Source of the DNA: Aquincola tertiaricarbonis
GTDB taxonomy: Bacteria > Pseudomonadota > Gammaproteobacteria > Burkholderiales > Burkholderiaceae_C
Length of the DNA: 64,000 nt
Direction of reading: 5' to 3'
NCBI RefSeq assembly: GCF_023573145.1
Contig: NZ_CP097636.1
Coordinates: 2,418,001-2,482,000 of the forward strand
Below are positions 24,692 to 32,933 of the stretch, one piece after another (within the stretch, counting starts at the first letter, position 1; each line of letters begins with the position of its first letter). Made by a program: the position numbers and the translations under genes. Under the pieces are notes generated by a model that did no database searches, was not told where the DNA came from, and worked only from the letters and a program-made list of their open reading frames with translations.

Positions 24692-27345
24692 GCGCCGCCC
24701 CTTTGCGCCCGGCTGGCACCGCGTGCGTTGGGTGCAGCTGCGCCTCGGCCCTTGCCGTGCGCGAAGCGGATTTGCTTGGCGCGCAGCTTGCCGGCCAGTT
24801 CAGGGCTGCACTGAACCGGGCGTGTGGTGTTCACGCGGCCCATGGCCCATTCGCCGGTGAGGTCGCGGTACAGCGCCTGGGCCTTGCGCTGCAGCTTCTC
24901 CGCGTCGGCCCGCGGACTGTTCTTCAGCACGTAGTCCACCACCTGGGGCCACAACTCGCGCTTCATGAGGCTGGGGTTCTTGGTGGCCAGGATTTCCTTC
25001 AGGGTGCCCGGCACGTGCTCGATGGCCTTCTTGCGCGGGTACTCGTGGCCGCACTGCGGGCAGGCCGGCGCGTAGCGGTGCATGTGACTGCAGTTGCCGC
25101 ACGTCACCAGCTCCACCTCCTGCTCCTGCGCCTCGGTGCGCTCGGCCTTCTTCGCCTTGCTCAGGTCCAGGGCGCCGTGCTCGAAGAACTGCTGCAGCGG
25201 CTTCCAGAAGCGGGCTGTGTTGCCGCTGTGGTCCAGCACGATGCAATCGGTCTTGCCGTCGAAGATGCGCAGGCCACGGCCGAGGAACTGGATGAACTCA
25301 GCCAGGCTCTTGCGCAGCGGCCGGGCCACGATCACGCAGCCGATGTCGGGCACGTCGAAGCCCTTGCTCGCGGCAGTCACGGTGATGAGGCCACGGATGG
25401 TGCTGGTCGGCTTGCGGAACTCGTTGACCGTCTCGGCCCGGTCCTCTTCCTGGTCCTTGTAGGTGTAGGTGGCCACGTTGATGCCGGCGGCCAGGAATTG
25501 GCGGGCCAGCTCGTTCACGTGGGCCGTGTCCACAGCGCTGCAGATGAACTTCCTGCCCTCGCCCCGCTTCAGGTATTCCTCCACCACGTCGCCTACCACC
25601 TGCAGCGCAGCGTCGGAGGCTTCCTTGTCGTTCCACTCGCCGCTGCTCTTGAGGCTCACACCGCCCATGTCGGGCTCGGTGCACGCGAAGATGCGGTAGG
25701 GCACCAGGAACCCTTGCTCGATCAGCGCGTGCGTCGTGGTGACGTTCACCACCGCGTCGTACAGCTGGCCAAGGCCCTTGGTGAAAGGGGTGGCGGTGAG
25801 ACCGATCGACACGCGGGCGCGCTCTTCAAGGCGGGCTTTGACGGCGGCGTCGATGGTGTGGGCCTCGTCAATGAGGTCCAGGTGCGAATCGGGAAAGCCG
25901 CGCTTGCGCGCCGTACCCACGCTCACCAGCTGCGTGGGCTGCTCGGGCCGGTACCGCCAGTGGTCGGCCTGCATGATCCCGTGGTTGATGCCGTAGCGGT
26001 CGAAGGTGTCGCTCGTCTGCTGCACCAGGCTGATGCGGTCGACCACGAAGTTCGAGCGCTTGCCCTTGTTCCGGTTGCTCTCGATCAGGTAGGAGGCGAT
26101 GACGGTGTTGTGCGTCACGGTGAAGTCGCCCAGCAGGAACAGGCGGTCGCCGTCTATCTCGAAGCCGAAGTAATCGCCCTCACCGATGGGCTGGACGGAC
26201 AAGCCGTGAACGTCGTGGCGCTTCTTTTGCTGGCGCGCTGGCGCGCGCTTCGCACGGGTCGGGAGCGCGCTGCAGTCGCCGCTGATGCTGAGCCGCCAGT
26301 AGGTGCCGACAAACCCGCTCTCGCGGATGCCCTTCGTGCACTCGGTGATGTAGCAGGCCAAGCCAATCGAGCGACACAGGAACGCCATGTCCTGCGCCAG
26401 CTGATAGTTGGCGCTGATCCAGTCGAAGCCGCCCCTGGAAACGGAACCGTCTGTGTCAAGCAGTCCGGCCACCAGCATCTGACGGTCCCGCTTGCTGGCG
26501 GTGAGGTAGCACCGCGGAACGTGCTTGTCTTGCAGCACGCCGATGGCGTCCAGTGCAGCAGCGGCAGCGTTCTCGGCGCCGCCAGAACGCCCGTTCGTGA
26601 GCCTCCATGTCGGGCACCTGGTGCCGGCGGCGTCCTCGCGCACACACCGAAGCTCCAGCGAGCGGCCCCACGCGCTCCACTCCAACGAAACAGCGCCCTC
26701 CGGCTTGGTGATTTCTGGCCGGCCAGTTGTGCCGTCGCCCAGCCAAACCCCGAGGACGTAGGGCGGCACAGGCAGAACTGTGCACTGACCGTCGAAGCGC
26801 TCAACTCCTGCGCGCCAGCCTTTCAGTGCATGTCGCGCCGTCGCGTTGGATGCGGCAAGCACGGCGGCCTCAACCGCCACAACGTCAGCGTCTCGGTGGA
26901 TGTGAGCGCCGTCCGCCAGTCGCAACCCATCGCTACCGGGTGTCTTGCGCAGCGACAGCAGATGGCTCGCGTTCACGACATAGGGATCACCCTTCGTCGG
27001 CACCACCCGGTAGAGCTGCTCGCGGCCTCGGCCAAGGGCCAGGACCGTCCGCACGCCGCCCGTGGGCGAAGCCAGGCGGTCTCCCACGCGAACGTCCTCC
27101 ACAGGCTTGACGCTTCCGTCAGCCATCAGGACGGGCGTGCCGCGCCCAAGACACTTGCCGGCGCCGGTGGGCGCGACGATCAGCACGTTGCGTGCGCCGT
27201 TGCGGATGGCCTCGCGGGCCTGCTCCACTGCCTGCAGCTGGTAATCGCGCAGCTGCACCTGCATGGCTGCTTCGGCCACCGGCTTGAGCGCGGTGGCGGG
27301 CTGGCCAGCGTCGGCGCCGGCTGCGGTGAACAGGTCCGGCGCCAT
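24688..27345 (-). CDS. DEAD/DEAH-box helicase interrupted by an intein in Walker A
   Basis: 885 residues as translated. ATG at 27345 overlaps the upstream stop by one base; the longer frame to 27720 is antisense to codons of the preceding gene. The Walker A loop ends APTGAGK at residue 64 and resumes with TVIASYL at 414; residues 65-413 are an intein. The exteins give a 536-residue SF2 helicase with DEAH (LIDEAHTID), SLTAT-like motif III (SIGLTATPF), motif VI (QFLGRGLR) and a C-terminal zinc ribbon (CGNC...CPQCG). Splicing is needed to rebuild the ATP site, so helicase activity depends on the intein. Confidence 0.9.
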   Translation of the reverse strand: MAPDLFTAAGADAGQPATALKPVAEAAMQVQLRDYQLQAVEQAREAIRNGARNVLIVAPTGAGKCLGRGTPVLMADGSVKPVEDVRVGDRLASPTGGVRTVLALGRGREQLYRVVPTKGDPYVVNASHLLSLRKTPGSDGLRLADGAHIHRDADVVAVEAAVLAASNATARHALKGWRAGVERFDGQCTVLPVPPYVLGVWLGDGTTGRPEITKPEGAVSLEWSAWGRSLELRCVREDAAGTRCPTWRLTNGRSGGAENAAAAALDAIGVLQDKHVPRCYLTASKRDRQMLVAGLLDTDGSVSRGGFDWISANYQLAQDMAFLCRSIGLACYITECTKGIRESGFVGTYWRLSISGDCSALPTRAKRAPARQQKKRHDVHGLSVQPIGEGDYFGFEIDGDRLFLLGDFTVTHNTVIASYLIESNRNKGKRSNFVVDRISLVQQTSDTFDRYGINHGIMQADHWRYRPEQPTQLVSVGTARKRGFPDSHLDLIDEAHTIDAAVKARLEERARVSIGLTATPFTKGLGQLYDAVVNVTTTHALIEQGFLVPYRIFACTEPDMGGVSLKSSGEWNDKEASDAALQVVGDVVEEYLKRGEGRKFICSAVDTAHVNELARQFLAAGINVATYTYKDQEEDRAETVNEFRKPTSTIRGLITVTAASKGFDVPDIGCVIVARPLRKSLAEFIQFLGRGLRIFDGKTDCIVLDHSGNTARFWKPLQQFFEHGALDLSKAKKAERTEAQEQEVELVTCGNCSHMHRYAPACPQCGHEYPRKKAIEHVPGTLKEILATKNPSLMKRELWPQVVDYVLKNSPRADAEKLQRKAQALYRDLTGEWAMGRVNTTRPVQCSPELAGKLRAKQIRFAHGKGRGAAAPNARGASRAQRGGA
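26107..27153 (-). mobile_element. LAGLIDADG intein in the helicase P-loop
   Basis: 349 codons. The first residue is Cys65 (CLGRGTPVLMADGSVKPVED), with block B NASH (125-128), LAGLIDADG motifs YVLGVWLGDG (196-205) and LVAGLLDTDGS (292-302), and a C-terminal block F/G (YFGFEIDGDRLFLLGDFTVT then HN). The residue after Asn413 is Thr, a valid +1 nucleophile. All splicing and homing motifs look intact. It is inserted exactly between GK and T of Walker A, a typical conserved-site insertion. Homing within phage populations is inferred. Confidence 0.92.
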
Positions 27346-28370
27346 CACTTCGGCGTGTGCTTGCGCACGAAGTCCGACACCAGCGCGACTGCCTTGGACG
27401 TGTCGCGCTCGTTGAACAGCTTGCAGATGCGCAAGAGGCGGTCGGACATGCGCTGCAGCTCCTGCTGGTAGTCGGCGGCGCGGGCCTGGGCCTCGGCCTG
27501 CTTGCGCGACGAATCGGCGTACAGCTGGCGCCACTTCAACGTCTCGGCCTTCTGGTCGTCGGCCTTGGCCGCTTCCACCAGCTCTTCCAGCTCCGTGATG
27601 CGCGCGTAGGCTGCGCCCAGCAGCTCGGCCGGGTCGTCGCCATAGGCGTCCTCGGCCACCTCCTCGGCGGTCGGCTGCTGCACCGACGCGGCCGGGGCCG
27701 GAGCCGGGGCGGCCACCCATCCCGCCGGCGCGGCGGGCTTGGCGACGGCCTGGGCCGGGCGCTCGGCCGGCGCAATGACGGGCATGGCCTGCTGCTGCAC
27801 GGTGAGCGTGGACGGGCCCACCGCGGGCGGCGGCTCCGCGGCGCGGGCCACGTTGGCCGCACGCACGCCGGCCGTGTCCATCTTGGCCTGCGTGCCGTGC
27901 TTGGTGGTGTAGGTGCGCTCCGCGGCGGGCTCACTGGAAACGGCTACCAGTGAGGCGCGGATGCTGGCCACGAACGGGTGCGTCACCTGGCAGCGGCGGG
28001 CAATCTCGCGGTCGCTCCACTTCGCCCATTCGGCGTCCGTCAGCACCATCATCACCGCCTTGCGCTTGTCGGCGTTGGAGCGGCGCAGCCCGTGCGCGGC
28101 GTTGGCACCCAAAGAATGCAGCACCGCATCGCGGCGGGTGCCGTTGTGCACCTCGGCGTCCATCTGCAGCAGCTGCGCACGGCCGGCCGCGTGGTACCGG
28201 TGGAAGCCATCGGCCAGCCAGTAGTGGGCGCCATCGAAGTACAGCACCACCGGCGGCATGTAGTCGCCAACGGCGTAGCGGTCGGCGTACTCGGCCACCA
28301 CGGCCTCGTCTATGGCCACGCGCGACTGAGTGCCGCCGTCGATGCGGATGAGGTTGCGGTTGATCTTCAT
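27345..28370 (-). CDS. ParB/Srx-fold phage protein
   Basis: 341 residues. ATG at 28370 overlaps the upstream stop (ATGA). Residues 1-125 have a ParB/sulfiredoxin-like core: INRNLIRIDGGTQSRVAIDE, then PPVVLYFDGAHYWLADGFHR and GTRRDAVLHSLGANAAHG. The linker is Ala/Pro-rich and the C-terminal 110 residues form a likely coiled coil (LGAAYARITELEELVEAAKA). Phage ParB-like proteins can be DNA-binding or nuclease-type. It lies directly upstream of the helicase. Confidence 0.75.
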   Translation of the reverse strand: MKINRNLIRIDGGTQSRVAIDEAVVAEYADRYAVGDYMPPVVLYFDGAHYWLADGFHRYHAAGRAQLLQMDAEVHNGTRRDAVLHSLGANAAHGLRRSNADKRKAVMMVLTDAEWAKWSDREIARRCQVTHPFVASIRASLVAVSSEPAAERTYTTKHGTQAKMDTAGVRAANVARAAEPPPAVGPSTLTVQQQAMPVIAPAERPAQAVAKPAAPAGWVAAPAPAPAASVQQPTAEEVAEDAYGDDPAELLGAAYARITELEELVEAAKADDQKAETLKWRQLYADSSRKQAEAQARAADYQQELQRMSDRLLRICKLFNERDTSKAVALVSDFVRKHTPK

Positions 28371-28663
28371 GCGGGGGTTTGCCAGGCGAACCCCTCGCAG
28401 CGCTGCAGCATCGTGCGCACGGGGGTGTAGTAGGTGGGGGCGTTGTGCAGGCGGCCCTGCTGGGCGGCGAAGCACTTGCCGTCGCGCTGGATGTGCTTGC
28501 ACTCCAGACACACGCGGCGGTCGTCGCAGTCGATGTCGCGCGAGGCCAGCTTGTCGGCCAGCGTCTCGGCCTCGTCCGATGACAGGCCGCGGCGCTTGAA
28601 CAGGCCCATGCGGTACTCGAAGCGGTCCAGCTCTTTGCTGGTGAGCGCGCGGCGGTCGCTCAT
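28367..28663 (-). CDS. Small zinc-finger-like phage protein
   Basis: 98 residues, ATG at 28663, overlapping both neighbours by ATGA. A helical N-terminus (KELDRFEYRMGLFKRRGLSS) is followed by CLECKHIQRDGKCFAAQQG and a distal RCEGF, a four-Cys set likely to bind zinc. This type recurs in Burkholderiales phage replication operons. Function not known. Confidence 0.65.
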   Translation of the reverse strand: MSDRRALTSKELDRFEYRMGLFKRRGLSSDEAETLADKLASRDIDCDDRRVCLECKHIQRDGKCFAAQQGRLHNAPTYYTPVRTMLQRCEGFAWQTPA

Positions 28664-29148
28664 AGGGCGGCCCCGGGGATGACCACCTGCACGCCGGCCA
28701 CCATGCGCGATGTGGCTTCCATCCAGGCGCGGCGCGGCAGCACCTTGCGCAGGTTCTGGATTTCGTCGGTCAGCAGCGCGATCTGCGCGCGCTCTTCGCC
28801 GCTGCATCCCACGTTGCCGGTGTCCATGTAGCGGCGGACCATCGACAGCACCGCTCGGGCGCGGTCTTCAGCTAGGCCGAGGGATTCCTTCAGCGCTGCA
28901 GGCTCCACCTGGTGGGGCACCGTGCCGTCCACGCACAGGCGCAGGGCCAGCACCGCGGACAACGCGGAACCCTGCAGCACTTCCAGCTCGGCCACCGTGC
29001 CCTTGCCGTCGAGCACGGCCGCGGTGGAAGAGCGCTCGGCCAGCTCCAGCTCCAGCAACGGCTTGGGGGCCATGCCCCACACCGGGTTGCGGAACATCGC
29101 GTTGCCCTGGCGCTTGTGCCGGATCACCGGCGGCCGGCCGCGGCTCAC
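28660..29148 (-). CDS. Hypothetical phage protein
   Basis: 162 residues, overlapping the next gene by 4 nt. The N-terminal part is basic (RGRPPVIRHKRQGNAMFRNP); the rest is mostly helical (VLQGSALSAVLALRLCVDGT, ERAQIALLTDEIQNLRKVLP). A start at the internal ATG (AMFRNPVWG) would also be possible. No domain recognised; it belongs to the leftward early operon. Confidence 0.6.
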   Translation of the reverse strand: MSRGRPPVIRHKRQGNAMFRNPVWGMAPKPLLELELAERSSTAAVLDGKGTVAELEVLQGSALSAVLALRLCVDGTVPHQVEPAALKESLGLAEDRARAVLSMVRRYMDTGNVGCSGEERAQIALLTDEIQNLRKVLPRRAWMEATSRMVAGVQVVIPGAAL

Positions 29149-29609
29149 GGCCGCACCGGCGCGCGCAGCACCTGCACGGCCGCATCGAACGAGACATCGG
29201 CGCCGTGCACAGCCTCGCAGAAGACCTCATGCACCGCGTCCATCGACGGCAGGCACGTCAGGGCCGCCACGGGCACCACCGCGCGCCAGGCCGCAGTCTC
29301 AGGGGCGCCGCGCGCCTTGCGCAGGCGGTAGAACAGCACCGGCTGCCGGCCCACACCCTGGGCCTGCCTGATGGCTTGCCGCCACCAGGTCGGCCGGGCC
29401 AGCTTGGCCACGTGCTTGACCTCGATGGCCCAGCCGGGCAACTGGCCAGCATCGTCGGCGCCACCATCGCGGGCCTGGTTGAAGTTGCGCTGCAACGGCT
29501 TGGCCAGCTGCAGCTCCGATGTCAGCAGCGCGAAGATCGTGCGCTCTGCATTGGCACCCTTGCGACGGCCGCTCTTGCGACGGCGCGGCAAATTTTGACC
29601 TTCTTGCAC
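29145..29609 (-). CDS. PD-(D/E)xK-type phage nuclease
   Basis: 154 residues from GTG 29609; TTG at 29591, with GAAGG 6 nt upstream, is an alternative (148 residues). A basic start (RRRKSGRRKGANAERTIFAL) leads to the active-site pattern RDGGADDAGQLPGWAIEVKH, with D and ExK as in Holliday-junction resolvase-like and phage recombination nucleases. It is the first gene of the leftward early operon, divergent from the repressor. Likely role: DNA recombination or resolution in phage replication. Confidence 0.72.
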   Translation of the reverse strand: MQEGQNLPRRRKSGRRKGANAERTIFALLTSELQLAKPLQRNFNQARDGGADDAGQLPGWAIEVKHVAKLARPTWWRQAIRQAQGVGRQPVLFYRLRKARGAPETAAWRAVVPVAALTCLPSMDAVHEVFCEAVHGADVSFDAAVQVLRAPVRP

Positions 29610-29637
29610 CCTTCTATCCCCCCGTAAGAGGGGTGAA

Positions 29638-29666
29638 GAGTAGAGACATTAAACGGATGATGTCAA
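29638..29666 (-). promoter_or_regulatory. Leftward early promoter with operator-like motif
   Basis: On the minus strand TTGACA (29666-29661) is followed after 16 nt by TCTACT (29644-29639). The -10 lies inside TCTCTACTC (29646-29638), the 9-mer shared with the promoters at 19085 and 38179. It is placed to drive the leftward nuclease-ParB-helicase-primase operon and to be repressed by the divergent CI-like protein. Confidence 0.55.
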
Positions 29667-29695
29667 CAAAAGTCTAACCACGCACAGGGATACTC

Positions 29696-30313
29696 ATGGA
29701 CATGGACGCAAAGACACTGCATAGGAAGGCCAAGCTGCGCGAGCTGGTTGCGCGGCACGATGGCCCTGCCGCCTTCGGCCGGATCATCGGGAAGACCCGT
29801 AGCTATGTCTCCCAACTCATGAGTGAGGACTATCCCGGCGGCGAAGCGGCTTTCAGGCGCCTGGCCGATGCTGCGGGCCTGCCTTCGAGCTACTTCGATA
29901 CGGATGACGGAGAACGCATCCAGCTACCGAAGTCCAAGGAATTACCTCTTCTGCAGTTGGAAGAGGTCGGTAGCAATCTCATGAATCACTCTACGAAGAC
30001 CGTTCCCGTCGCTCTCGATGCAGAGGGGCAGTTCGCAGTTCGTCTCGTCGGAGACTCGATGGTTGCGAGCTCACCTGGTGATGTCTCGCTTCCTTCGGGA
30101 ACCATCGTCGTCGTCAACGCGGAGCGCAAGCCCATGCCGGGCAACATCGTGGTGGCGCGCCTTGACGGCTCTGCCAGCGCGACGGTGCGCCAGCTCATTG
30201 AAGACAGCGGCTTCTACTACCTGCGCCCGATGAACAACAACTACAGCCGGCCGAAGGTGACCCTGGATCAAATCCTAGGGGTTGTCACGTCAGCAACCGT
30301 TCCACTCGCTTAG
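29696..30313 (+). CDS. CI-like repressor with S24 domain lacking the catalytic lysine
   Basis: 205 residues. Residues 10-65 form a helix-turn-helix (AAFGRIIGKTRSYVSQLMSE). The C-terminal S24/LexA-type domain has the nucleophile Ser121 (VRLVGDSMV) and GNIVVARLDG, but the catalytic Lys of TVKRL-type motifs is Arg165 (ATVRQL), and no Ala-Gly or Cys-Gly cleavage site is evident in the linker. It should dimerise and bind operators but may not self-cleave. It stands divergent from the leftward operon, in the standard immunity position. ATG 29696 and the ATG two codons later are both possible. Confidence 0.85.
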   Translation: MDMDAKTLHRKAKLRELVARHDGPAAFGRIIGKTRSYVSQLMSEDYPGGEAAFRRLADAAGLPSSYFDTDDGERIQLPKSKELPLLQLEEVGSNLMNHSTKTVPVALDAEGQFAVRLVGDSMVASSPGDVSLPSGTIVVVNAERKPMPGNIVVARLDGSASATVRQLIEDSGFYYLRPMNNNYSRPKVTLDQILGVVTSATVPLA

Positions 30314-30319
30314 TACCTC

Positions 30320-30373
30320 TTGACGTTCGTGCGTTGAATCTCTAATCTCCTTCCTGTGCGCACTGTTGCGCAC
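30320..30373 (+). promoter_or_regulatory. Rightward early promoter and operator
   Basis: TTGACG (30320-30325), 17-nt spacer and TAATCT (30343-30348) form a good sigma-70 promoter immediately after the repressor stop. The spacer and -10 contain GAATCTCTAA (30336-30345), also found in the C4 promoter. Downstream an inverted repeat GTGCGCA/TGCGCAC (30356-30362, 30367-30373) lies before the first gene. It drives the recombination operon. Confidence 0.65.
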
Positions 30374-30387
30374 GGGAAAGGGGCATC

Positions 30388-30672
30388 ATGAGTTCTACGC
30401 ACGCCGCCGGGATGGCGGCCATCGGCGCACCTGCGCCCAAGACCCCAGCGGCTCCCCGCCGCGTGCCCACCGGGCAGGGCCTTCTCGTCAGCGCCTACGG
30501 CGCCACGCCTTCCACGCTCGATCACGACGCCTGCGTTGTGCAGGCCGCGCTGCTGCGCCGGCACAAGGTCATCGAGCGCCGCGCACGCGCCGGCCTTCGG
30601 GTGCTGGTGCTGCTGGCTTTTTCCTTCGGCCTGGCCGCAGCTGTGCGCTGGGGCATTGGGGCGCTGGCATGA
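30388..30672 (+). CDS. Small membrane protein, first gene of the rightward operon
   Basis: 94 residues, ATG at 30388. An Ala/Pro-rich N-terminal half is followed by a single membrane segment at the C-terminus (LRVLVLLAFSFGLAAAVRWG). It overlaps the next gene by 4 nt. Its location in the early operon argues against a holin. A superinfection or host-membrane role is possible but unsupported. Confidence 0.55.
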   Translation: MSSTHAAGMAAIGAPAPKTPAAPRRVPTGQGLLVSAYGATPSTLDHDACVVQAALLRRHKVIERRARAGLRVLVLLAFSFGLAAAVRWGIGALA

Positions 30673-31517
30673 GCGCGGGCAAGGACGTGAGCGCGGTGGC
30701 CGCGCCGCAGGCCCCGGCCGGTGCTGCTGCACCCGCGAAGCTGCAGCGCAACAACCTGACGTTGTGGGACTCCGTGCGCACGCCGGACCCGGCCCACACC
30801 AAGCCCTTCAAACGCAGCGGCGGTTTCGAGGGGACGGCGATCAACGCTGTCTACCTGGTTCGCTGCGCCACTGAGCTGTGGGGACCGATCGGTGGCGCAT
30901 GGGGGCCGGAAATCATCAGCGAGCGCATGCTGGAAGGCGCCCCCATCGTGGCCAAGGATGGCGTCACAGTCATCGGCCGCGAGCTGATCCACGTGCTGCA
31001 GATCGAGCTGCGCTACCCCGATGGCCGCGTGCCGGCCTTCGGTCAGACCACCTTCGTGGGCACCAACAAGTACGGGGCCTACACCGACGAAGAGGCGCCC
31101 AAGAAGTCGCTCACCGACGCCATGACCAAGGCGCTGTCCTGGCTGGGGTTCGGCGCGGACGTGCACATGAGCATGTTCGATGACAACAAGTACCTCAACG
31201 AGGTACGCGCCCGCAAGGCGGCCCAGCAGAAGGAGGCCGAGAAGGAGGCCGAGAAGGAGCCGGCGGCCGCGGCCTACGACCCGGATAACCCGCCTTGGTA
31301 CGCCTCGCACCTGCAGGCCATCCAAGAGGCGCACAACGGCAAGGCCGCCAGCACCGCGTGGACCGCTGCCAAGAAGGCCGCGCAGGAGCGCCGTGACACC
31401 GACGCCTACGCGCTGCTGAAGGAAGCCGCTGAAGCGACGTCGCGCCGCCTGGCCCAGCCGGCCAGCACCCCCGCCGCCGAATCCACCACCAGCGCCAGCA
31501 CCAAGGCGAAGAAGTAA
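30669..31517 (+). CDS. Putative single-strand annealing protein (Sak/Rad52-like)
   Basis: 282 residues, ATG at 30669 (ATGA overlap); the frame extends upstream to 30366 only as a shadow of the previous gene. Core segments KRSGGFEGTAINAVYLVRCA, GTNKYGAYTDEEAPKKSLTD, then AMTKALSWLGFGADVHMSMF and DDNKYLNEVRA resemble phage Rad52/Sak-type annealing proteins (TDAxTKALxxLGFxADV). The C-terminal tail is charged and Ala-rich. It is followed directly by a DEDD exonuclease and SSB, the expected partners for recombination. The assignment depends on this context and the core motif. Confidence 0.65.
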   Translation: MSAGKDVSAVAAPQAPAGAAAPAKLQRNNLTLWDSVRTPDPAHTKPFKRSGGFEGTAINAVYLVRCATELWGPIGGAWGPEIISERMLEGAPIVAKDGVTVIGRELIHVLQIELRYPDGRVPAFGQTTFVGTNKYGAYTDEEAPKKSLTDAMTKALSWLGFGADVHMSMFDDNKYLNEVRARKAAQQKEAEKEAEKEPAAAAYDPDNPPWYASHLQAIQEAHNGKAASTAWTAAKKAAQERRDTDAYALLKEAAEATSRRLAQPASTPAAESTTSASTKAKK

Positions 31518-32383
31518 TGAACGACACCGCACCCACCAATCCCATCGCGCTTGAGCCCATCGTGGTGGACACCGAAACCATCCCGACGCAAGACCCGGAG
31601 GTCATCGAGCGCCTGACCAAGGACATCGACTGGTCCTACCAGCTCAAGGCTTCCGAGGTGGCCCCGCCGTCCAACTGGAAGGACGAAGAGAAGATCACCG
31701 CCTGGTGGCGCGACGTGGGCAACGCGAAGAAGAGCGAAATCTTCTTCGAGGGCGAGCGCAAGAAGGATGAGGCCGTGCGCACCACGTCGCTGGATGCGGC
31801 GCATGGTCAGCTGGCCGTGATCGCGCTGAAGCCCGGTTCCGACGCGCCCATCAGCCTCTTCGATGAGCAGTGGATGGAGCCCGGCTACGAGGCCTGGCTG
31901 CTGAACGAGTTCGTGCGCGCCTGGCGCAAGCTGACCGGCCACCACCAGGGCCACCAGCTGCTGGGCCACAACACCGAGTTCGACCGCCGCTTCATGCGCC
32001 AGCGCTCGCTGCTGCTGGGCGTGCGCCTGCCTGAAATCTTCATGCGCGTGCTGCGCCCGTGGGACGACGCGGTGCTGGACACCATGTACCTGTGGACCGG
32101 TGACCACCACCAGCGCGTGAAGCTGGACAAGCTGTGCGAAATATTCGGCATCGACCGCAAGGGCGCCGAGCTGGACGGCGAAGAGATCGACGGCTCGATG
32201 GTGTGGGACTTCATCAAGCGCGGCGAAATTGGCAAGGTGGCCCGCTACTGCGGCGGCGACACCCAGCGCACCTGGGACGTGTACTGCGCCCTGCGTGGCC
32301 GCACGCCTCGCCCCGCGCAGCCGGTGTTCGTGCCGTCCGAGCTGCGCCCCGGCCCGGCCCTGTCGATGGTCGAGGCCGCCTGA
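31517..32383 (+). CDS. DEDD-family 3'-5' exonuclease
   Basis: 288 residues, ATG at 31517 overlapping the upstream stop. Exo I is IVVDTETIPTQ (D-x-E), Exo II is LLGHNTEFDRRFM, and Exo III is VARYCGGDTQRTWDVY (Y-x-x-x-D type), giving a complete DEDDy set. It probably trims single-stranded ends in the phage recombination pathway next to the annealing protein and SSB. It stops one base before the SSB ATG (TGATG). Confidence 0.8.
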   Translation: MNDTAPTNPIALEPIVVDTETIPTQDPEVIERLTKDIDWSYQLKASEVAPPSNWKDEEKITAWWRDVGNAKKSEIFFEGERKKDEAVRTTSLDAAHGQLAVIALKPGSDAPISLFDEQWMEPGYEAWLLNEFVRAWRKLTGHHQGHQLLGHNTEFDRRFMRQRSLLLGVRLPEIFMRVLRPWDDAVLDTMYLWTGDHHQRVKLDKLCEIFGIDRKGAELDGEEIDGSMVWDFIKRGEIGKVARYCGGDTQRTWDVYCALRGRTPRPAQPVFVPSELRPGPALSMVEAA

Positions 32384-32886
32384 TGACTGTCAACCGCGTA
32401 CTTCTGATCGGCAACCTGGGCCGCGACCCGGAGCTGAAGTATTTCGATGACGGCAGCGCCGTGTGCAACTTCAGCATCGCCACTTCCCGCACGTGGAAGA
32501 GCCGCGACGGCGAAAAGCAGGAAGAAACCGAGTGGCACCGCATTGCTGTCTTCGGGAAGCTGGCCGAGGTGTGCGGCGAGTACCTGAAGAAGGGCCGCAC
32601 GGTCTACATCGAGGGCCGCCTGCGCACGCGCCAGTACGAGAAGGACGGCGCCACCCACTACACCACGGAAATCGTGGCCGAGGAAGTGAAGTTCCTGGGC
32701 GGCCGGCGCGACGACGAAGGCGGCGGCGATGGCGAACAGCAGCGCGGCGGCGGCGGTGGACAGCAGCGCGGCGGCTATGGCCAGCAGCGCCAGCAGCAGC
32801 AACGCCCGGCCCCGCAGCAGCGCCAGCAGTCGGCCCCGAAGTCGAACACCGGGTTCGATGACATGGACGACGACATCCCCTTCTAG
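32383..32886 (+). CDS. ssb: Single-stranded DNA-binding protein
   Basis: 167 residues, ATG at 32383 (TGATG overlap). The OB fold is clear: VNRVLLIGNLGRDPELKYFD, FSIATSRTWK, TEWHRIAVFGKLAEVCGEYL and KKGRTVYIEGRLRTRQYEKD. A Gly/Gln-rich linker leads to the acidic tip DDMDDDIPF that recruits partner proteins. It is phage-encoded and coats ssDNA for the annealing protein and replication. Confidence 0.93.
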   Translation: MTVNRVLLIGNLGRDPELKYFDDGSAVCNFSIATSRTWKSRDGEKQEETEWHRIAVFGKLAEVCGEYLKKGRTVYIEGRLRTRQYEKDGATHYTTEIVAEEVKFLGGRRDDEGGGDGEQQRGGGGGQQRGGYGQQRQQQQRPAPQQRQQSAPKSNTGFDDMDDDIPF

Positions 32887-32933
32887 CGGCTCTTCAACCA
32901 CGGGGCCGCGCGCCCCTCAACAGCACCACCACC

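Noticed and set aside
24703..27471. 922-codon plus-strand ORF opposite the helicase
   Set aside because: Antisense shadow of the helicase and intein, which carry complete conserved motifs.
30388..30672. Holin
   Set aside because: It has one C-terminal membrane segment and lies in the early recombination operon, not in a lysis cassette.
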